A DNA stretch of 64,000 bases, taken from NCBI GenBank assembly GCA_963810615.1, contig CAWEOA010000008.1:372001-436000 (forward strand). The letters are read 5' to 3'. The notes under the pieces are model-generated. The model worked only from the letters and a program-made list of their open reading frames with translations, did not search any database and had not been told where the DNA came from. Source of the stretch: JARRQJ01 sp963810615 (GTDB lineage: Bacteria; Pseudomonadota; Gammaproteobacteria; DRLM01). Below, one piece after another: positions 16,821-25,564 of this stretch. The position numbers and the translations under genes are program-made. The stretch's first letter is position 1, and every line of letters begins with the position of its first letter.

Positions 16821-18155
16821 TCACTCTTTAATGGCCCAAAACTCCAGCTCCAATCCGGGAAACTCTCCGCCGACATGAAACGCAAAGCCCCCCGAGGTGG
16901 GCATAACTTTCCAGAATTCGCTGGCGCGGTCCAACTCAAAATAGGTAAATCCGGCGTGATATGGAATCTGTCGGGGCGCGACCGGCAGCGGCCGCAGGCT
17001 GATGCCGGGCAATTGGAGGTTGACCATTTCACGAATCTTTTCCACCGGCCCTACCTTCACCTGCAAAGGAAACCGCGTGCGCAGCTCCTCGGTGGAAATA
17101 TTGGCGTTGACCGCCAAAACGAAGAAGGCCTTGCCGATGAGGTTGTGATCCGTAATGGTGGAGGTGTGAATGCCGTAGCGGTGAGCCTCCAGCGCCAAGG
17201 GTGTGGCGGATTGCTCCAGAACCGTGCCCATGGAGCGGCGCAGTTCCGTGACCACAGGCGCAAAAGTGCTTTGTAGATCATCGTGACGGTACGCTGGAAA
17301 CTCCGCCGGCAGACGGGTCTTGGCGCTAAAGGTGGCCATTTCTCCCGCCATCTGTAAGGCCAGCCGGTAGAAATCTTCGGGGTGGAGTCCCTTGCTGGCG
17401 TTAAAATGGGCGAGCAGCGGGGTGTAACGATTGACCGCCTGCAACAACATGAAATCGGCGATCTCCGCGGTGCCGCCGCGTCCCGAGTCCGAGACGCGAT
17501 GCGCCAAGGCCTCGCTGCGATGGCGCATGAGCCCCTCGAGTTCCCGCAGTAGCCCGGTTAGGCGCGGTACCGCGTGGCAATCAAGTGCGGGTGGGATGAA
17601 TTCGCCGTCCAGCACCACTTGCTTGTCGGCGCGGCGCTCGACGATGCGGGCCAGGCCGAGACAGGCATACGGTCCAAGAGATTCGGTTTCCAACATCAGG
17701 CGCAACCTGAGCTTGCCGACTTGGACCGGCGTGGTGCCTCCCGAGCCCGCATTGTTGTCGCGCACCTCGCATTCATAGGGCTGATAACGGGCGAGGCTTT
17801 CCGGGCTGTCTGCATCGGCAACCTCCACGGCTTCGCGACGTTTGACGGGTAGGGTGAGGAAGACGGTGACGCCCAGGGTGTTCTCCGGGATATTCAGGGG
17901 TTGTGGTGCGTCGTCGTCCTCGGGGATGTTGACCGGTGTTCCGTCCGGAAGGCGGCCGCGCAGATGGGTAATGGCGAACTTCCCCATCGGCAGCAATGAT
18001 TCATCAATCTTGAGATCCAAGATGCCCCAGTTATAACTGCGCACCCCGGCGCTGTATCCTGCGATCAGGGACTGTTGATAGCGATCTTGTTGTTGGAAAT
18101 GTTGCGGGCGGAGAAATAAACCTCGGGACCAAACTACCTTATTGTTCCAGGTCAT
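16821..18155 (-). CDS. tssK: T6SS baseplate protein TssK
   Basis: TssK is the cytoplasmic trimer linking the baseplate wedge (TssFG) to the TssLM membrane complex. The 444-residue length fits the family, as do the N-terminal motif WSRGLFLRPQHFQQQDRY and the C-terminal segment FTYFELDRASEFWKVM. A GGAGGGGTAT ribosome site precedes the ATG. The gene lies 31 bp downstream of tssJ. Confidence 0.95.
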   Translation of the reverse strand: MTWNNKVVWSRGLFLRPQHFQQQDRYQQSLIAGYSAGVRSYNWGILDLKIDESLLPMGKFAITHLRGRLPDGTPVNIPEDDDAPQPLNIPENTLGVTVFLTLPVKRREAVEVADADSPESLARYQPYECEVRDNNAGSGGTTPVQVGKLRLRLMLETESLGPYACLGLARIVERRADKQVVLDGEFIPPALDCHAVPRLTGLLRELEGLMRHRSEALAHRVSDSGRGGTAEIADFMLLQAVNRYTPLLAHFNASKGLHPEDFYRLALQMAGEMATFSAKTRLPAEFPAYRHDDLQSTFAPVVTELRRSMGTVLEQSATPLALEAHRYGIHTSTITDHNLIGKAFFVLAVNANISTEELRTRFPLQVKVGPVEKIREMVNLQLPGISLRPLPVAPRQIPYHAGFTYFELDRASEFWKVMPTSGGFAFHVGGEFPGLELEFWAIKE

Positions 18156-18186
18156 ATACCCCTCCCCAAAAAAATTTATTAAACCA

Positions 18187-18663
18187 TTAGTTATCGGTTA
18201 TTGAAACGGCGAGCCGTTCCAGTCGAATCGTTGTTTCTGTCTTGCCGCGCTTATCGACCGGGAAGGATGTTTGCCATTTGGCATGATCGATGTCGCGGTA
18301 GGCAGCGATCACGCCCACGAAGCGGGTGGCCGGGTTTAGCCCATGCCCTATCTCGCGCGTTTCGCCGGGCTTCAATTCTATTTCTTCCTTGGCGAGAAGT
18401 TGTTCGCCAAGGACGGCTTTTTCATTGTCGTAAAGCGTAAAGAAATCCTCGCCGGTGAAGGCGTCAAGGGATTTGAGTTCATAGAGGCGCACGACGATGG
18501 GTGAGGCCTGGCCCTCCGGATTTGGGTTGACATTCGCCGAGGCTTGCAGGGTGATGGCCAGCCGTGGTGCTGAGCTGAAGAGACTAGACATTGAACAGCC
18601 GCTTGCCACCAGCAATGCGATGATGCCACATGTCCTGAGAATCCATCGCGGTATCATAACCAT
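18187..18663 (-). CDS. tssJ: T6SS outer-membrane lipoprotein TssJ
   Basis: TssJ is an outer-membrane lipoprotein whose periplasmic beta-sandwich docks onto TssM. The 158-residue product starts MVMIPRWIL, followed by a hydrophobic helix and the lipobox LVASGC, so lipidation would occur on that Cys. I chose the ATG at 18663 rather than an upstream in-frame start because an AGGAG ribosome site lies six bases before it. The body (LAITLQASANVNPN, RLYELKSLDAF, ALNPATRFVGVIAAYRDID-like pattern) matches the DUF/COG3521 family. It is the first gene of the minus-strand T6SS operon. Confidence 0.93.
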   Translation of the reverse strand: MVMIPRWILRTCGIIALLVASGCSMSSLFSSAPRLAITLQASANVNPNPEGQASPIVVRLYELKSLDAFTGEDFFTLYDNEKAVLGEQLLAKEEIELKPGETREIGHGLNPATRFVGVIAAYRDIDHAKWQTSFPVDKRGKTETTIRLERLAVSITDN

Positions 18664-19094
18664 GCACGTCTCCTGATTCGGCAACTTGTTATATTTGATT
18701 GATTTTTGGCCGTCTTCCAGTCGTGGCGGCGTCCGAGCATCATCATGCTAGCGCCATGCCAGTTTGGGTGGTCCGCAATTCCGGTCCAGATGCTCTGGTT
18801 GCTTTTACGCCGGCAAATATGGTCAGCATTATGGCACAAGTTTAAAAGTGGGTACTAGAGTGCGGGGTTCCGGTGCCGGTCCTGGAAAGAAGGCGCGGAG
18901 CGATTGCTGGAAGGGTGAGTACAGGACATATTGCCGCTCGATTGTGCAGCCATTATTGTCAGGCGCTACATCACACCAGAAGTGCATTGCTTAAGGAGCA
19001 AACGTTCAAAGCCGCGGTGACATGGCTCGTTGCGGTGATGCTGTCGAGGTAATTGCGCTGAGGATCGTCAGCTAGCCCAGCCCTTTACCTATCG
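18664..19094. other. Intergenic region upstream of tssJ
   Basis: This 431-bp stretch should hold the promoter of the tssJ-to-ppkA operon and the 3' flank of the candidate effector gene. The only sizeable frame (plus strand 18764-18994, 76 codons) has atypical composition and no recognisable product. No convincing sigma-54 (-24/-12) site, hairpin terminator or RNA gene was found. Confidence 0.5.
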
Positions 19095-19712
19095 TCAGAA
19101 GATACGCCGTAGCGTGCTGATTTTATCGCCGATGCCATTGAAGTAGAATTTCCAGTCATTGCCTTCTTTCAGGCCGAAGACAAAGCCCAGAAACGATCCG
19201 GAATAGCTTGCCCGTTCGAGTTCGCCGGCTATCAGAGTGTTGGCCGGTAGCCCCATTGCGTTTGCCGCCAACATATTCATAGTTACCGTGCGTTTGGCGG
19301 TGTTGTTAAGCGCCGCATTATCCGCGCTGGTATTGGAGTTGGTGTGAAACAGCACGGGGTCGGTCCGGGGACCTGCCACGTAGATGTTGCATCCGGACAA
19401 GGGGCCGGTGAAGACGATTCCGGCTGCAGGATCCATGCGCGTATATACGCAATAGTCCGGTTGCCAAGGGAGATAGCGAACACCGGTCTCATAACCGGGA
19501 TGACGCTCGATTTGGACGGTGGCATCCTGCCCCGTTGCCTTGATACTCATTTTGAACTGCACGCCCACCGGGAATTCTTTAGAGTTCGGCAGCGGACCGG
19601 GGGCGCACTGATCGATCGGCGCCTGGACGCCTTTACCACCCATATAGGCCAATTGGACGCGGTATTGGCGCATAAACGCAAGCACGTCTAGGCCCATCAT
19701 CATGTACGGCAT
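19095..19712 (-). CDS. Candidate T6SS effector with CNF1/BLF1-like LSGC...His deamidase signature
   Basis: A 205-residue soluble protein with no signal peptide or membrane span. It contains LSGC with Cys108, and a His at 123 in the stretch PVLFHTN. In the toxins CNF1 (Cys866/His881) and BLF1 (Cys94/His106) an LSGC Cys and a downstream His form a glutamine-deamidase centre. The Cys-to-His distance here is 15, as in CNF1, and Thr102 lies six residues before the Cys, matching Thr88/Cys94 of BLF1. These comparisons are from memory of the families. It lies between the tssJ operon and the PAAR gene. GAGGAG precedes the ATG. No immunity-like gene is adjacent, which fits a eukaryote-directed target. 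Function is inferred, not shown. Confidence 0.5.
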   Translation of the reverse strand: MPYMMMGLDVLAFMRQYRVQLAYMGGKGVQAPIDQCAPGPLPNSKEFPVGVQFKMSIKATGQDATVQIERHPGYETGVRYLPWQPDYCVYTRMDPAAGIVFTGPLSGCNIYVAGPRTDPVLFHTNSNTSADNAALNNTAKRTVTMNMLAANAMGLPANTLIAGELERASYSGSFLGFVFGLKEGNDWKFYFNGIGDKISTLRRIF

Positions 19713-20229
19713 GAGTTTACATCTCCTCTCAAAGTAATAATAAAAGTGCGGCTATCCCCGGAATGATCGGCTTGCTTCGGTCTCCTCGACGCGCGGGGGC
19801 ATGAGGGGTTCCCCCAAGAGCGGGATTTGAATGCGCTCTCAGCATATTCCCCCCACAGTGGTAAAAAGAATGCAGGTTCAAATTTAGCCGGTGATTCTTA
19901 GTGAGGTAATATCCTAGCATGTAAAATTACCAACCTGAGCTGCGGGATCTCCAGTTGTCGCTGTTCGCGCCACATCTTCACTCGTCAACCATGACTGATA
20001 GTGGCAAACCAAAATACAAGTGCGGTGGGTGGCTTTCGGGGTCGGGTCCGGTTCCGATGCGAGGGGATGTATCCGAAGAAGTCAGCTACCTGTGACGGGG
20101 TAGAGAATGCTTCAAGTATTCTGAGAGTAATTAAGATGTCGCTTGGGCAACGCAAGGCGCTGAGATACAATAAGCCTTCGGCGCTCTCAGGCGAGTGCCC
20201 TGGTAGGCAATGACTAGAGGGTTCTGATA
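19713..20229. other. Intergenic region between candidate effector and PAAR gene
   Basis: A 517-bp divergent gap that must contain promoters for both flanking genes. A 70-codon plus-strand frame (20001-20213) begins with GTG but has no ribosome site and no recognisable motifs, so it is not called. No transposon ends, hairpin terminator or RNA gene was recognised. Confidence 0.5.
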
Positions 20230-20616
20230 GTGGGTAAGCCGGCAGCGAGAATGGGCGATCAAATGCTGCAAACCGCGCCGCATTGTCACGCGCCTATCCA
20301 TCCCCCTGCTCCCGTTCCGACCCCGGTGCCGCACCCGGGCCTGCCGCTGGCGATCGTCAAGGGTGCACCCAATGTTCTGATCGGAAAGATGCCGGCGGCG
20401 CGCGCGACAGACATGTCCGCTCCCTGTCTGCTACCGGGTTGTGTTCCCGGCGGTCCGGGCATGATTTCCTTGGGCTCCACCACCGTGTTGATTGGCAAGC
20501 TGCCGGCGGCGCGGGCGGGTGATATGACCATGCATCCCTCATGCGTGGCGCCCATTCCCAGCCCAACGGGTAAGATTCTGCCTCCGGGGTGTCCGACAGT
20601 GCTTATCGGAGGCTAA
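20230..20616 (+). CDS. PAAR-repeat T6SS spike-tip protein
   Basis: PAAR proteins form the sharp cone on the VgrG spike and can carry effectors. The 128-residue chain has the diagnostic repeats MPAARATDMS and LPAARAGDM, plus NVLIGK and TVLIGG strands, with His/Cys residues (PHCHAPIH, HPSC) suited to zinc binding at the tip. It has no membrane helices and no C-terminal toxin, so it is a stand-alone tip rather than a prePAAR effector. The start is GTG with a GAGGG site upstream. The methyltransferase gene follows within 8 bp. Confidence 0.92.
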   Translation: MGKPAARMGDQMLQTAPHCHAPIHPPAPVPTPVPHPGLPLAIVKGAPNVLIGKMPAARATDMSAPCLLPGCVPGGPGMISLGSTTVLIGKLPAARAGDMTMHPSCVAPIPSPTGKILPPGCPTVLIGG

Positions 20617-20623
20617 GGGCGTT

Positions 20624-21733
20624 TTGCGCCTGCAACATTTCGAAGCATTGCATCCCGTCTGTCCTCGTTGCCTGTATGAACGGGGGGTGCCTGCCTCTTT
20701 GGTATTGGCCAAAGTCATTATTGCGTATGATGATGTCGTGGAAGAGGGGGTGATTCACTGTAGCGCTCCCGAATGCATGCTCGAGTACCCCATTATTGAC
20801 GGGGTCCCTATCATCATGCCTAAGCTGCGTGGCTACCTTGCGGAGCAGCAATTCGCGATTGCCGGCCGTGACGACCTTTCCGAAACCATCGAGACCCTAT
20901 TGGGGGACGGCATCGGACCGGGGACCCATTATGATTCATTGCGTCAACACCTCAGCAGTTATGCCTGGGATGCTTATGGAGATTTAGATCCCAATGAAAC
21001 ATGTGCGCCGGACATGGAAAACCCGCCACGACCCGGTTCCGTTGTCCGCTGTCTTGAGCGTGGCCTCAAGTTGCTATGCAGTTCAATTGCGGCGCCCGTG
21101 CTTGATGTGGGTTGCGCAGTAGGACGCAGTAGCTTTGAATTAGCGGAGCGGTGCGACGGATTGGTGCTGGGGGTGGATGTGAATTTTGCTATGTTGCGCC
21201 TTGCGCAGCGAGCGCTCCAAAAAGGGATCGTGCGTTATCCGCGGCGGCGGGTCGGTGTCGTGTTTGATCGGCGGGAATTCAATGTGTCCTTCGCGGGCGG
21301 GGAACGGGTAGATTTCTGGGCATGTGATGCCTTGGCCTTGCCGTTTGTCCCTGAGAGTTTTGGTTTGGCCGTGGGATTGAATGTGTTGGACTGCACGTCA
21401 TCCCCGTTGGATTTTTTACGCGCAATGGCAAGGCTGCTGCGGACTGACGGGGCGACCATTCTTTCAACCCCCTATGACTGGTCGCAGGGCGTGACGCAGA
21501 TAGAAGGGTGGATCGGAGGCCATTCGCAGCGCGGCCCCCATGGGGGCAGCAGTGAAGCCTTATTGAGAGCCCTGCTTACGCCCGGCGGCCATCCTCAATC
21601 TGTCGAGAATCTGCAGTTGACTGCTGAGGCGACGAATGTCCCTTGGCAGGTGCGCATCCACGACCGCAGTACCGTTAGTTACAGCTTGCATCTCTTTGCC
21701 GCAGAGGCGGGAAAGTCACTTAACCATCAATGA
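20624..21733 (+). CDS. Class I SAM methyltransferase with N-terminal Trm112-like zinc finger
   Basis: The 369-residue protein begins with a Trm112-like zinc ribbon (about residues 10-67: CPRC, then a CSAPEC pair, then YPIIDGVPIIMP). A Rossmann methyltransferase domain (about 150-300) follows, with SAM motif VLDVGCAVGRSSFELAE and acidic loop VLGVDVNF. Substrate is unknown. The TTG start is eight bases after the PAAR stop, with GGAGG inside the end of the PAAR gene, so the two are almost certainly co-transcribed. It might modify an effector or spike component, or be a cargo itself; neither is shown. An unrelated housekeeping role is possible. Confidence 0.8.
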   Translation: MRLQHFEALHPVCPRCLYERGVPASLVLAKVIIAYDDVVEEGVIHCSAPECMLEYPIIDGVPIIMPKLRGYLAEQQFAIAGRDDLSETIETLLGDGIGPGTHYDSLRQHLSSYAWDAYGDLDPNETCAPDMENPPRPGSVVRCLERGLKLLCSSIAAPVLDVGCAVGRSSFELAERCDGLVLGVDVNFAMLRLAQRALQKGIVRYPRRRVGVVFDRREFNVSFAGGERVDFWACDALALPFVPESFGLAVGLNVLDCTSSPLDFLRAMARLLRTDGATILSTPYDWSQGVTQIEGWIGGHSQRGPHGGSSEALLRALLTPGGHPQSVENLQLTAEATNVPWQVRIHDRSTVSYSLHLFAAEAGKSLNHQ

Positions 21734-21791
21734 CCGGAAAGCTCTTATCCCGATGGGTTTTCGCAGAGAAGAACGCCAGGGTCTGTTAACG

Positions 21792-22235
21792 CTAAATGAC
21801 CTGGGTGTTGTTGGGTAAAAAAGACCGCAGCATCTGATCGAATACAGGGCTGGAGTGCGCATGGTTTTTGGCAAGATCCGTCGTGGACAGGGTGTAAACC
21901 TTGGAGGGTTTGCCGGGCACCAGAAAGTGCACATATTTTTGTTGCATGCGGACATCGGGCGGCCCCCATTGGCAGTCCGAGACAACACACCCCCAGTTCC
22001 CCCGCTTGCCGGCATTTTGGCTGAGTAACTTGAATTCCTCGGCATTGCTTGCGAGAGCTTCCAGTTGCTTATTTACGTATGCCGACAGATCCAGGGGCTC
22101 CTTTACTGCCTCGAAACGGATGATGATGTAAGGGCTGAATCCATCCGCGTTGGGCAGGACAAAAGTAAAGATGGAGGCGTCGGTACATCCTGCGGGGACA
22201 TCAATTGCAAAACCAGAGCCTTGAAAGGTGGCCAT
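21792..22235 (-). CDS. DcrB/DUF1795-family protein, Eag-type T6SS chaperone candidate
   Basis: A 147-residue protein of the DcrB-like (DUF1795) type. N-terminal strands (GFAIDVPAGC, TFVLPNADGFSPYIIIRFE) lead into a helix (DLSAYVNKQLEAL) and C-terminal strands ending in VFDQMLRSFLP. There is no signal peptide, in contrast to lipoprotein DcrB. Cytoplasmic DUF1795 proteins near T6SS genes (Eag chaperones) load PAAR effectors that contain membrane helices. The nearby PAAR here has none, so the client would be elsewhere or the role different. It is convergent with the methyltransferase gene. Confidence 0.75.
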   Translation of the reverse strand: MATFQGSGFAIDVPAGCTDASIFTFVLPNADGFSPYIIIRFEAVKEPLDLSAYVNKQLEALASNAEEFKLLSQNAGKRGNWGCVVSDCQWGPPDVRMQQKYVHFLVPGKPSKVYTLSTTDLAKNHAHSSPVFDQMLRSFLPNNTQVI

Positions 22236-22276
22236 GTTCCAACATTCCCTTTCCTATTTCCAGAGGCTGATATTAG

Positions 22277-22313
22277 AAAAAAAAATCGGTGAACGTCCAG
22301 CGGGATTGTTCAC
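22277..22313 (-). terminator. Probable rho-independent terminator of the SDR gene
   Basis: Read on the minus strand, GTGAAC and GTTCAC form a 6-bp stem with a 13-nt loop, and a run of nine T follows two bases later. It lies just beyond the SDR stop. The stem is short, so strength is uncertain. Confidence 0.5.
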
Positions 22314-22340
22314 GCCATTTATTGATGTCTCATTTCCGGG

Positions 22341-23093
22341 TTAATTGCTTAGCGATCGCCCGCCGTCCACCGTGAGTATCTGGCCTGTCATGTAGCCGGC
22401 CTGCTGTATAAGGAAGGCGACTGCGCCTGCCACGTCATGCGGGTCGCCTTGGCGTTTAAGGGCGGTTTGCGCGATGATATGCTTGCGGGTTTCAGGGCTG
22501 GCGCCGTGTTCCGGCCATAGGATGGCGCCGGGCGCTACGGCGTTTACGCGGATCTCGGGAGCCAATTCGCGTGCCAAGGTCTTGGTGAGCATAACCAATC
22601 CCGCCTTGGCGATACTGTAGACAGCGTAGCCCTTGAGCGGCCGCTCGGCATGAACGTCTACTATATTGACGATGCAGCCTTGCTGTCGGCGCAGATAAGG
22701 GCTGGCGGCTTGGGCAAGAAAGAAGGGGGCCTTTAAGTTGCTGCCCAGCAGGTCATCCCACTGGGTTTCATTCGCGTCTGCCACCGGCGTGGGATAGAAA
22801 CTGGAAGCATTATTTACGAGGGCATCGAGCCGCCCCTGCCATTGGTAGGCTTGGTTTATCAGCTCGCCTAGGCCGGATGTGTCGAGTAAATCACCTTGGA
22901 TAAGGTGAACGGAGTTGGGGCGTTGGACCTCTAATTCGTTGCGTAGGCCTTCGGCGGCCGTGCGGGAGCTGCGATAGTGTACGATAACGTTCATACCTAA
23001 GCTGTGCATGTGGCGGGCAATCGCGGCGCCGACGCGGTGTGCCGCACCAGTGATAAGCACTACTTTACCCGGCGGAGTATGATGAGTCTGCAT
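22341..23093 (-). CDS. Short-chain dehydrogenase, pteridine reductase-like
   Basis: An NADP-dependent SDR enzyme probably reducing dihydrobiopterin/dihydrofolate-type pteridines. The cofactor motif is TGAAHRVG, the TGxxxRxG variant that marks the PTR1/FolM pteridine reductases rather than the usual TGxxxGxG. NNAS follows, and the catalytic YxxxK is in YSIAKAGL. The C-terminus is VDGGRSL. The longest frame begins with a GTG at 23123; I prefer the ATG at 23093, which leaves about ten residues before the first strand, though neither has a clear ribosome site. It diverges from the MidA-like gene. Confidence 0.85.
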   Translation of the reverse strand: MQTHHTPPGKVVLITGAAHRVGAAIARHMHSLGMNVIVHYRSSRTAAEGLRNELEVQRPNSVHLIQGDLLDTSGLGELINQAYQWQGRLDALVNNASSFYPTPVADANETQWDDLLGSNLKAPFFLAQAASPYLRRQQGCIVNIVDVHAERPLKGYAVYSIAKAGLVMLTKTLARELAPEIRVNAVAPGAILWPEHGASPETRKHIIAQTALKRQGDPHDVAGAVAFLIQQAGYMTGQILTVDGGRSLSN

Positions 23094-23156
23094 GATGTGT
23101 TTGCTTGTTTTGTATACGCCCACTTTAGCGCAGTGGGTTGAAAAACGAAATTATTA

Positions 23157-24359
23157 ATGAACCACGATACCGATTTTAAACCGCATGATGCGAGCCGGAT
23201 GGGGCTGCCCCTCCCCGATGCCGCCGCCCAGGCGCACAGCGCTCGTTTGCAGCGGGTGATTGCCGAAGAAATGGCGGATAACGGCGGGCGCCTGAGCTTC
23301 GCCCGTTTCATGGAGTTGGCCTTGTATGCGCCGGGTCTGGGTTATTACAGCGGCGGCTCTCCCAAATTGGGGGCGGAGGGGGACTTCATCACTGCCCCCG
23401 AGTGGTCTCCGCTCTTTTCGCGATGCCTGGCCCGACAGGTGGCGCAGGTGCTGGTCTCATTGGGAGGCGGTGATGTGCTGGAGGTGGGAGGTGGGAGTGG
23501 GGCAATGGCCGCTGATATATTGGAAGCATTGCTTGCCGATGAGTGCCTGCCCCGTCGCTATTACATCCTTGAACTGAGTGCTGATCTGCGTGGTCGTCAA
23601 CAGGCCTTGCTGAAATCACGACTGCCCACCATACAGGACCGGATCGTATGGCTGGAAAGCTTGCCCGAACCCGGCTTTCGCGGCGTTATCGTGGCCAATG
23701 AGTTACTGGATGCCCTGCCCGTACATTGTTTTACCATTACCGAGTCTGGTGCGGCAGAGCGATATGTTGAACGGAGAGATGAGCAATGGTCTTGGTGTCA
23801 AGCTGAGCCGAGCAGCGCGGAGTTAACTGAGCGCATAGAAGGCCTGCAGCGGGACGAAAATTTACCGGTAGGTTATATCTCGGAAATAAACTTGGCAGCA
23901 GAGGCATGGGTAGGGAGCATGGCCGATATTCTGGCTGCGGGAATGCTGTTGCTCATTGATTATGGCTTTCCTCGCCGCGAGTATTATCATCCCGAGCGCA
24001 ACAGAGGCACCTTGATGTGCCACTATCGCCATAGAGCCCATGGTGATCCATTCGTTCTCGTAGGCTTGCAGGATATAACGGCTCACGTGGATTTTACCGC
24101 ATTGGCGGAAGCGGCATATGCCGCCGATATGAAGGTGGCGGGATATACAACCCAGGCCGCATTTTTACTGGCGCTAGGCATAACGGAATTCATGAATGAA
24201 ACTGATGACGAATTAACGCGCCTGGAGTGGGCGCAGCAGATAAAGAAGCTGACTATGCCTCATGAAATGGGTGAGCTATTTAAAGTGTTGGCCCTCACGC
24301 GTAATTTCGATGAGTCGCTACGAGGGTTTGCCTTGCGCGATTTGCGTCATCGCCTGTGA
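23157..24359 (+). CDS. MidA/NDUFAF7-like SAM-dependent methyltransferase
   Basis: A 400-residue protein of the COG1565 (DUF185) family. In mitochondria the homologue NDUFAF7 methylates an arginine of a complex I subunit; the bacterial substrate is not settled. Visible signatures are FARFMELALYAPGLGYYSG, FITAPEWSPLFSRCLA, the SAM loop VLEVGGGSGAMAADIL, VANELLDALPVH and LLLIDYGFPRREYYHP. Full length is present. The gene is divergent from the SDR and convergent with the patatin gene, the two stops being three bases apart. Confidence 0.9.
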   Translation: MNHDTDFKPHDASRMGLPLPDAAAQAHSARLQRVIAEEMADNGGRLSFARFMELALYAPGLGYYSGGSPKLGAEGDFITAPEWSPLFSRCLARQVAQVLVSLGGGDVLEVGGGSGAMAADILEALLADECLPRRYYILELSADLRGRQQALLKSRLPTIQDRIVWLESLPEPGFRGVIVANELLDALPVHCFTITESGAAERYVERRDEQWSWCQAEPSSAELTERIEGLQRDENLPVGYISEINLAAEAWVGSMADILAAGMLLLIDYGFPRREYYHPERNRGTLMCHYRHRAHGDPFVLVGLQDITAHVDFTALAEAAYAADMKVAGYTTQAAFLLALGITEFMNETDDELTRLEWAQQIKKLTMPHEMGELFKVLALTRNFDESLRGFALRDLRHRL

Positions 24360-24361
24360 CC

Positions 24362-25564
24362 TCAGGCGGCGCTTTCATTGATTTTATGAGAAGGATCCGC
24401 GTCCAGAAAAGCCAGAATTTCATTCTTGCGCGCCAGCGCATCATAATACCCCAAAGAAATTAACTCCTGGCAATACTCCCTCTCAAACAATAAGTAGCTT
24501 ATAAGGTTCGCCCCATTAGGGGTGGTGGCACCTATTCGTTTGAGAAGGAGGCGTATGGTGCGTGGCAGCAACTTGGCGTGCTTCCCCGCGATTTCATCCA
24601 AATCCTGACTGGGAGTAACTACCAGTACGTCGACATGGCGCAGTGCGGTGTTTCCATCCGTAAGATGTTGGGCGGGAATAAGGCTGATGGTTTTGTTGAC
24701 GCGACCCAGGCGTTCGAGGTCCACTTCCAACGAATCGATGAAAATACTGTTCAATACATGCCCGGCAATTTGCGCCAAGCTGGGATATTCTTCCGAATTG
24801 ATTCGGGACAGATCAGGGGTTTGACTGCGGGCGCCTACAATTAACACTCGATCCGCCCCCATGCGTAGCGTGGAACTAATCGGGGCGATTTGCAGCATTG
24901 ATCCGTCACCATAGTATTCGTTATTAATCTTAACGGCGGAAAAGATCAAGGGGATGGCGGAAGAGGCGAGAATATGAGGCAGTCCGATCTTGGTCGGGTA
25001 ACCTATGCGCCGGGCTCGCCGCCATGGCGGAATCATAGGTGAACCCTGATAGAAGGTGACGGATTGTCCGGAGATATAACTGGAGCAGGTAATGCCGAGA
25101 GCGTGAAGATGTCCTTCATCGATGGCGGTTTTAATGCGGTCAAATGACAGTCTTGTTTGTAGCAATTCGGAGAGAGGTGAGCGATCCAGCAAGGCATGAG
25201 GATTGTGACTGCCGAGACCTCCAAACATCATTGCCGCCAACCAACGTGATCCGGTCAGCATCACTCCCTTAGCGTCGGTTCGAAATACACGATCGGCATG
25301 AAAGTTTTCCCAAACGCTGACCAAACGGTGGACGGCCGTATGAAAGTTAGAAGAGTAAATGGCCAAGGCTGTACCGTTAATAGCCCCGGCAGATGTACCG
25401 CTAATGACTTGGAATGGGTTACCGGCGTTGCGTGGTAATAAGGTGGAGATAGCCTTGAGTATGCCAACCTGGTAAGCGGCACGGGCGCCGCCTCCTGCTA
25501 AGAGTAACCCGGTTTTCTTTTGGGTCGGATGGACACTCAATTCACTTCCCCTTTGGCTAGCCAA
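24362..25564 (-). CDS. Patatin-like phospholipase
   Basis: A 400-residue serine lipase/acyl hydrolase of the patatin family. The oxyanion glycine loop is LLAGGGARAAYQVG (about 21-34), the nucleophile elbow GTSAG places Ser58, and the catalytic Asp lies in YYGDGSM near residue 222. No signal peptide or membrane helix is evident. It resembles the bacterial patatin group with a central DUF3336-free core. A decayed relative of this gene lies at 33.3-33.7 kb, between the two pilus operons, so it belongs to the duplicated segment. Confidence 0.9.
   Translation of the reverse strand: MASQRGSELSVHPTQKKTGLLLAGGGARAAYQVGILKAISTLLPRNAGNPFQVISGTSAGAINGTALAIYSSNFHTAVHRLVSVWENFHADRVFRTDAKGVMLTGSRWLAAMMFGGLGSHNPHALLDRSPLSELLQTRLSFDRIKTAIDEGHLHALGITCSSYISGQSVTFYQGSPMIPPWRRARRIGYPTKIGLPHILASSAIPLIFSAVKINNEYYGDGSMLQIAPISSTLRMGADRVLIVGARSQTPDLSRINSEEYPSLAQIAGHVLNSIFIDSLEVDLERLGRVNKTISLIPAQHLTDGNTALRHVDVLVVTPSQDLDEIAGKHAKLLPRTIRLLLKRIGATTPNGANLISYLLFEREYCQELISLGYYDALARKNEILAFLDADPSHKINESAA

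Noticed and set aside
16113..17276. Long plus-strand open frame (387 codons) opposite tssL and tssK
   Set aside because: It lies wholly antisense to two well-supported T6SS genes, spans their junction and has no recognisable domain; it is a by-product of codon bias.
20001..20213. 70-codon GTG frame upstream of the PAAR gene, considered as an immunity or chaperone gene
   Set aside because: No ribosome site, no hydrophobic or domain pattern, and it lies in a promoter region.
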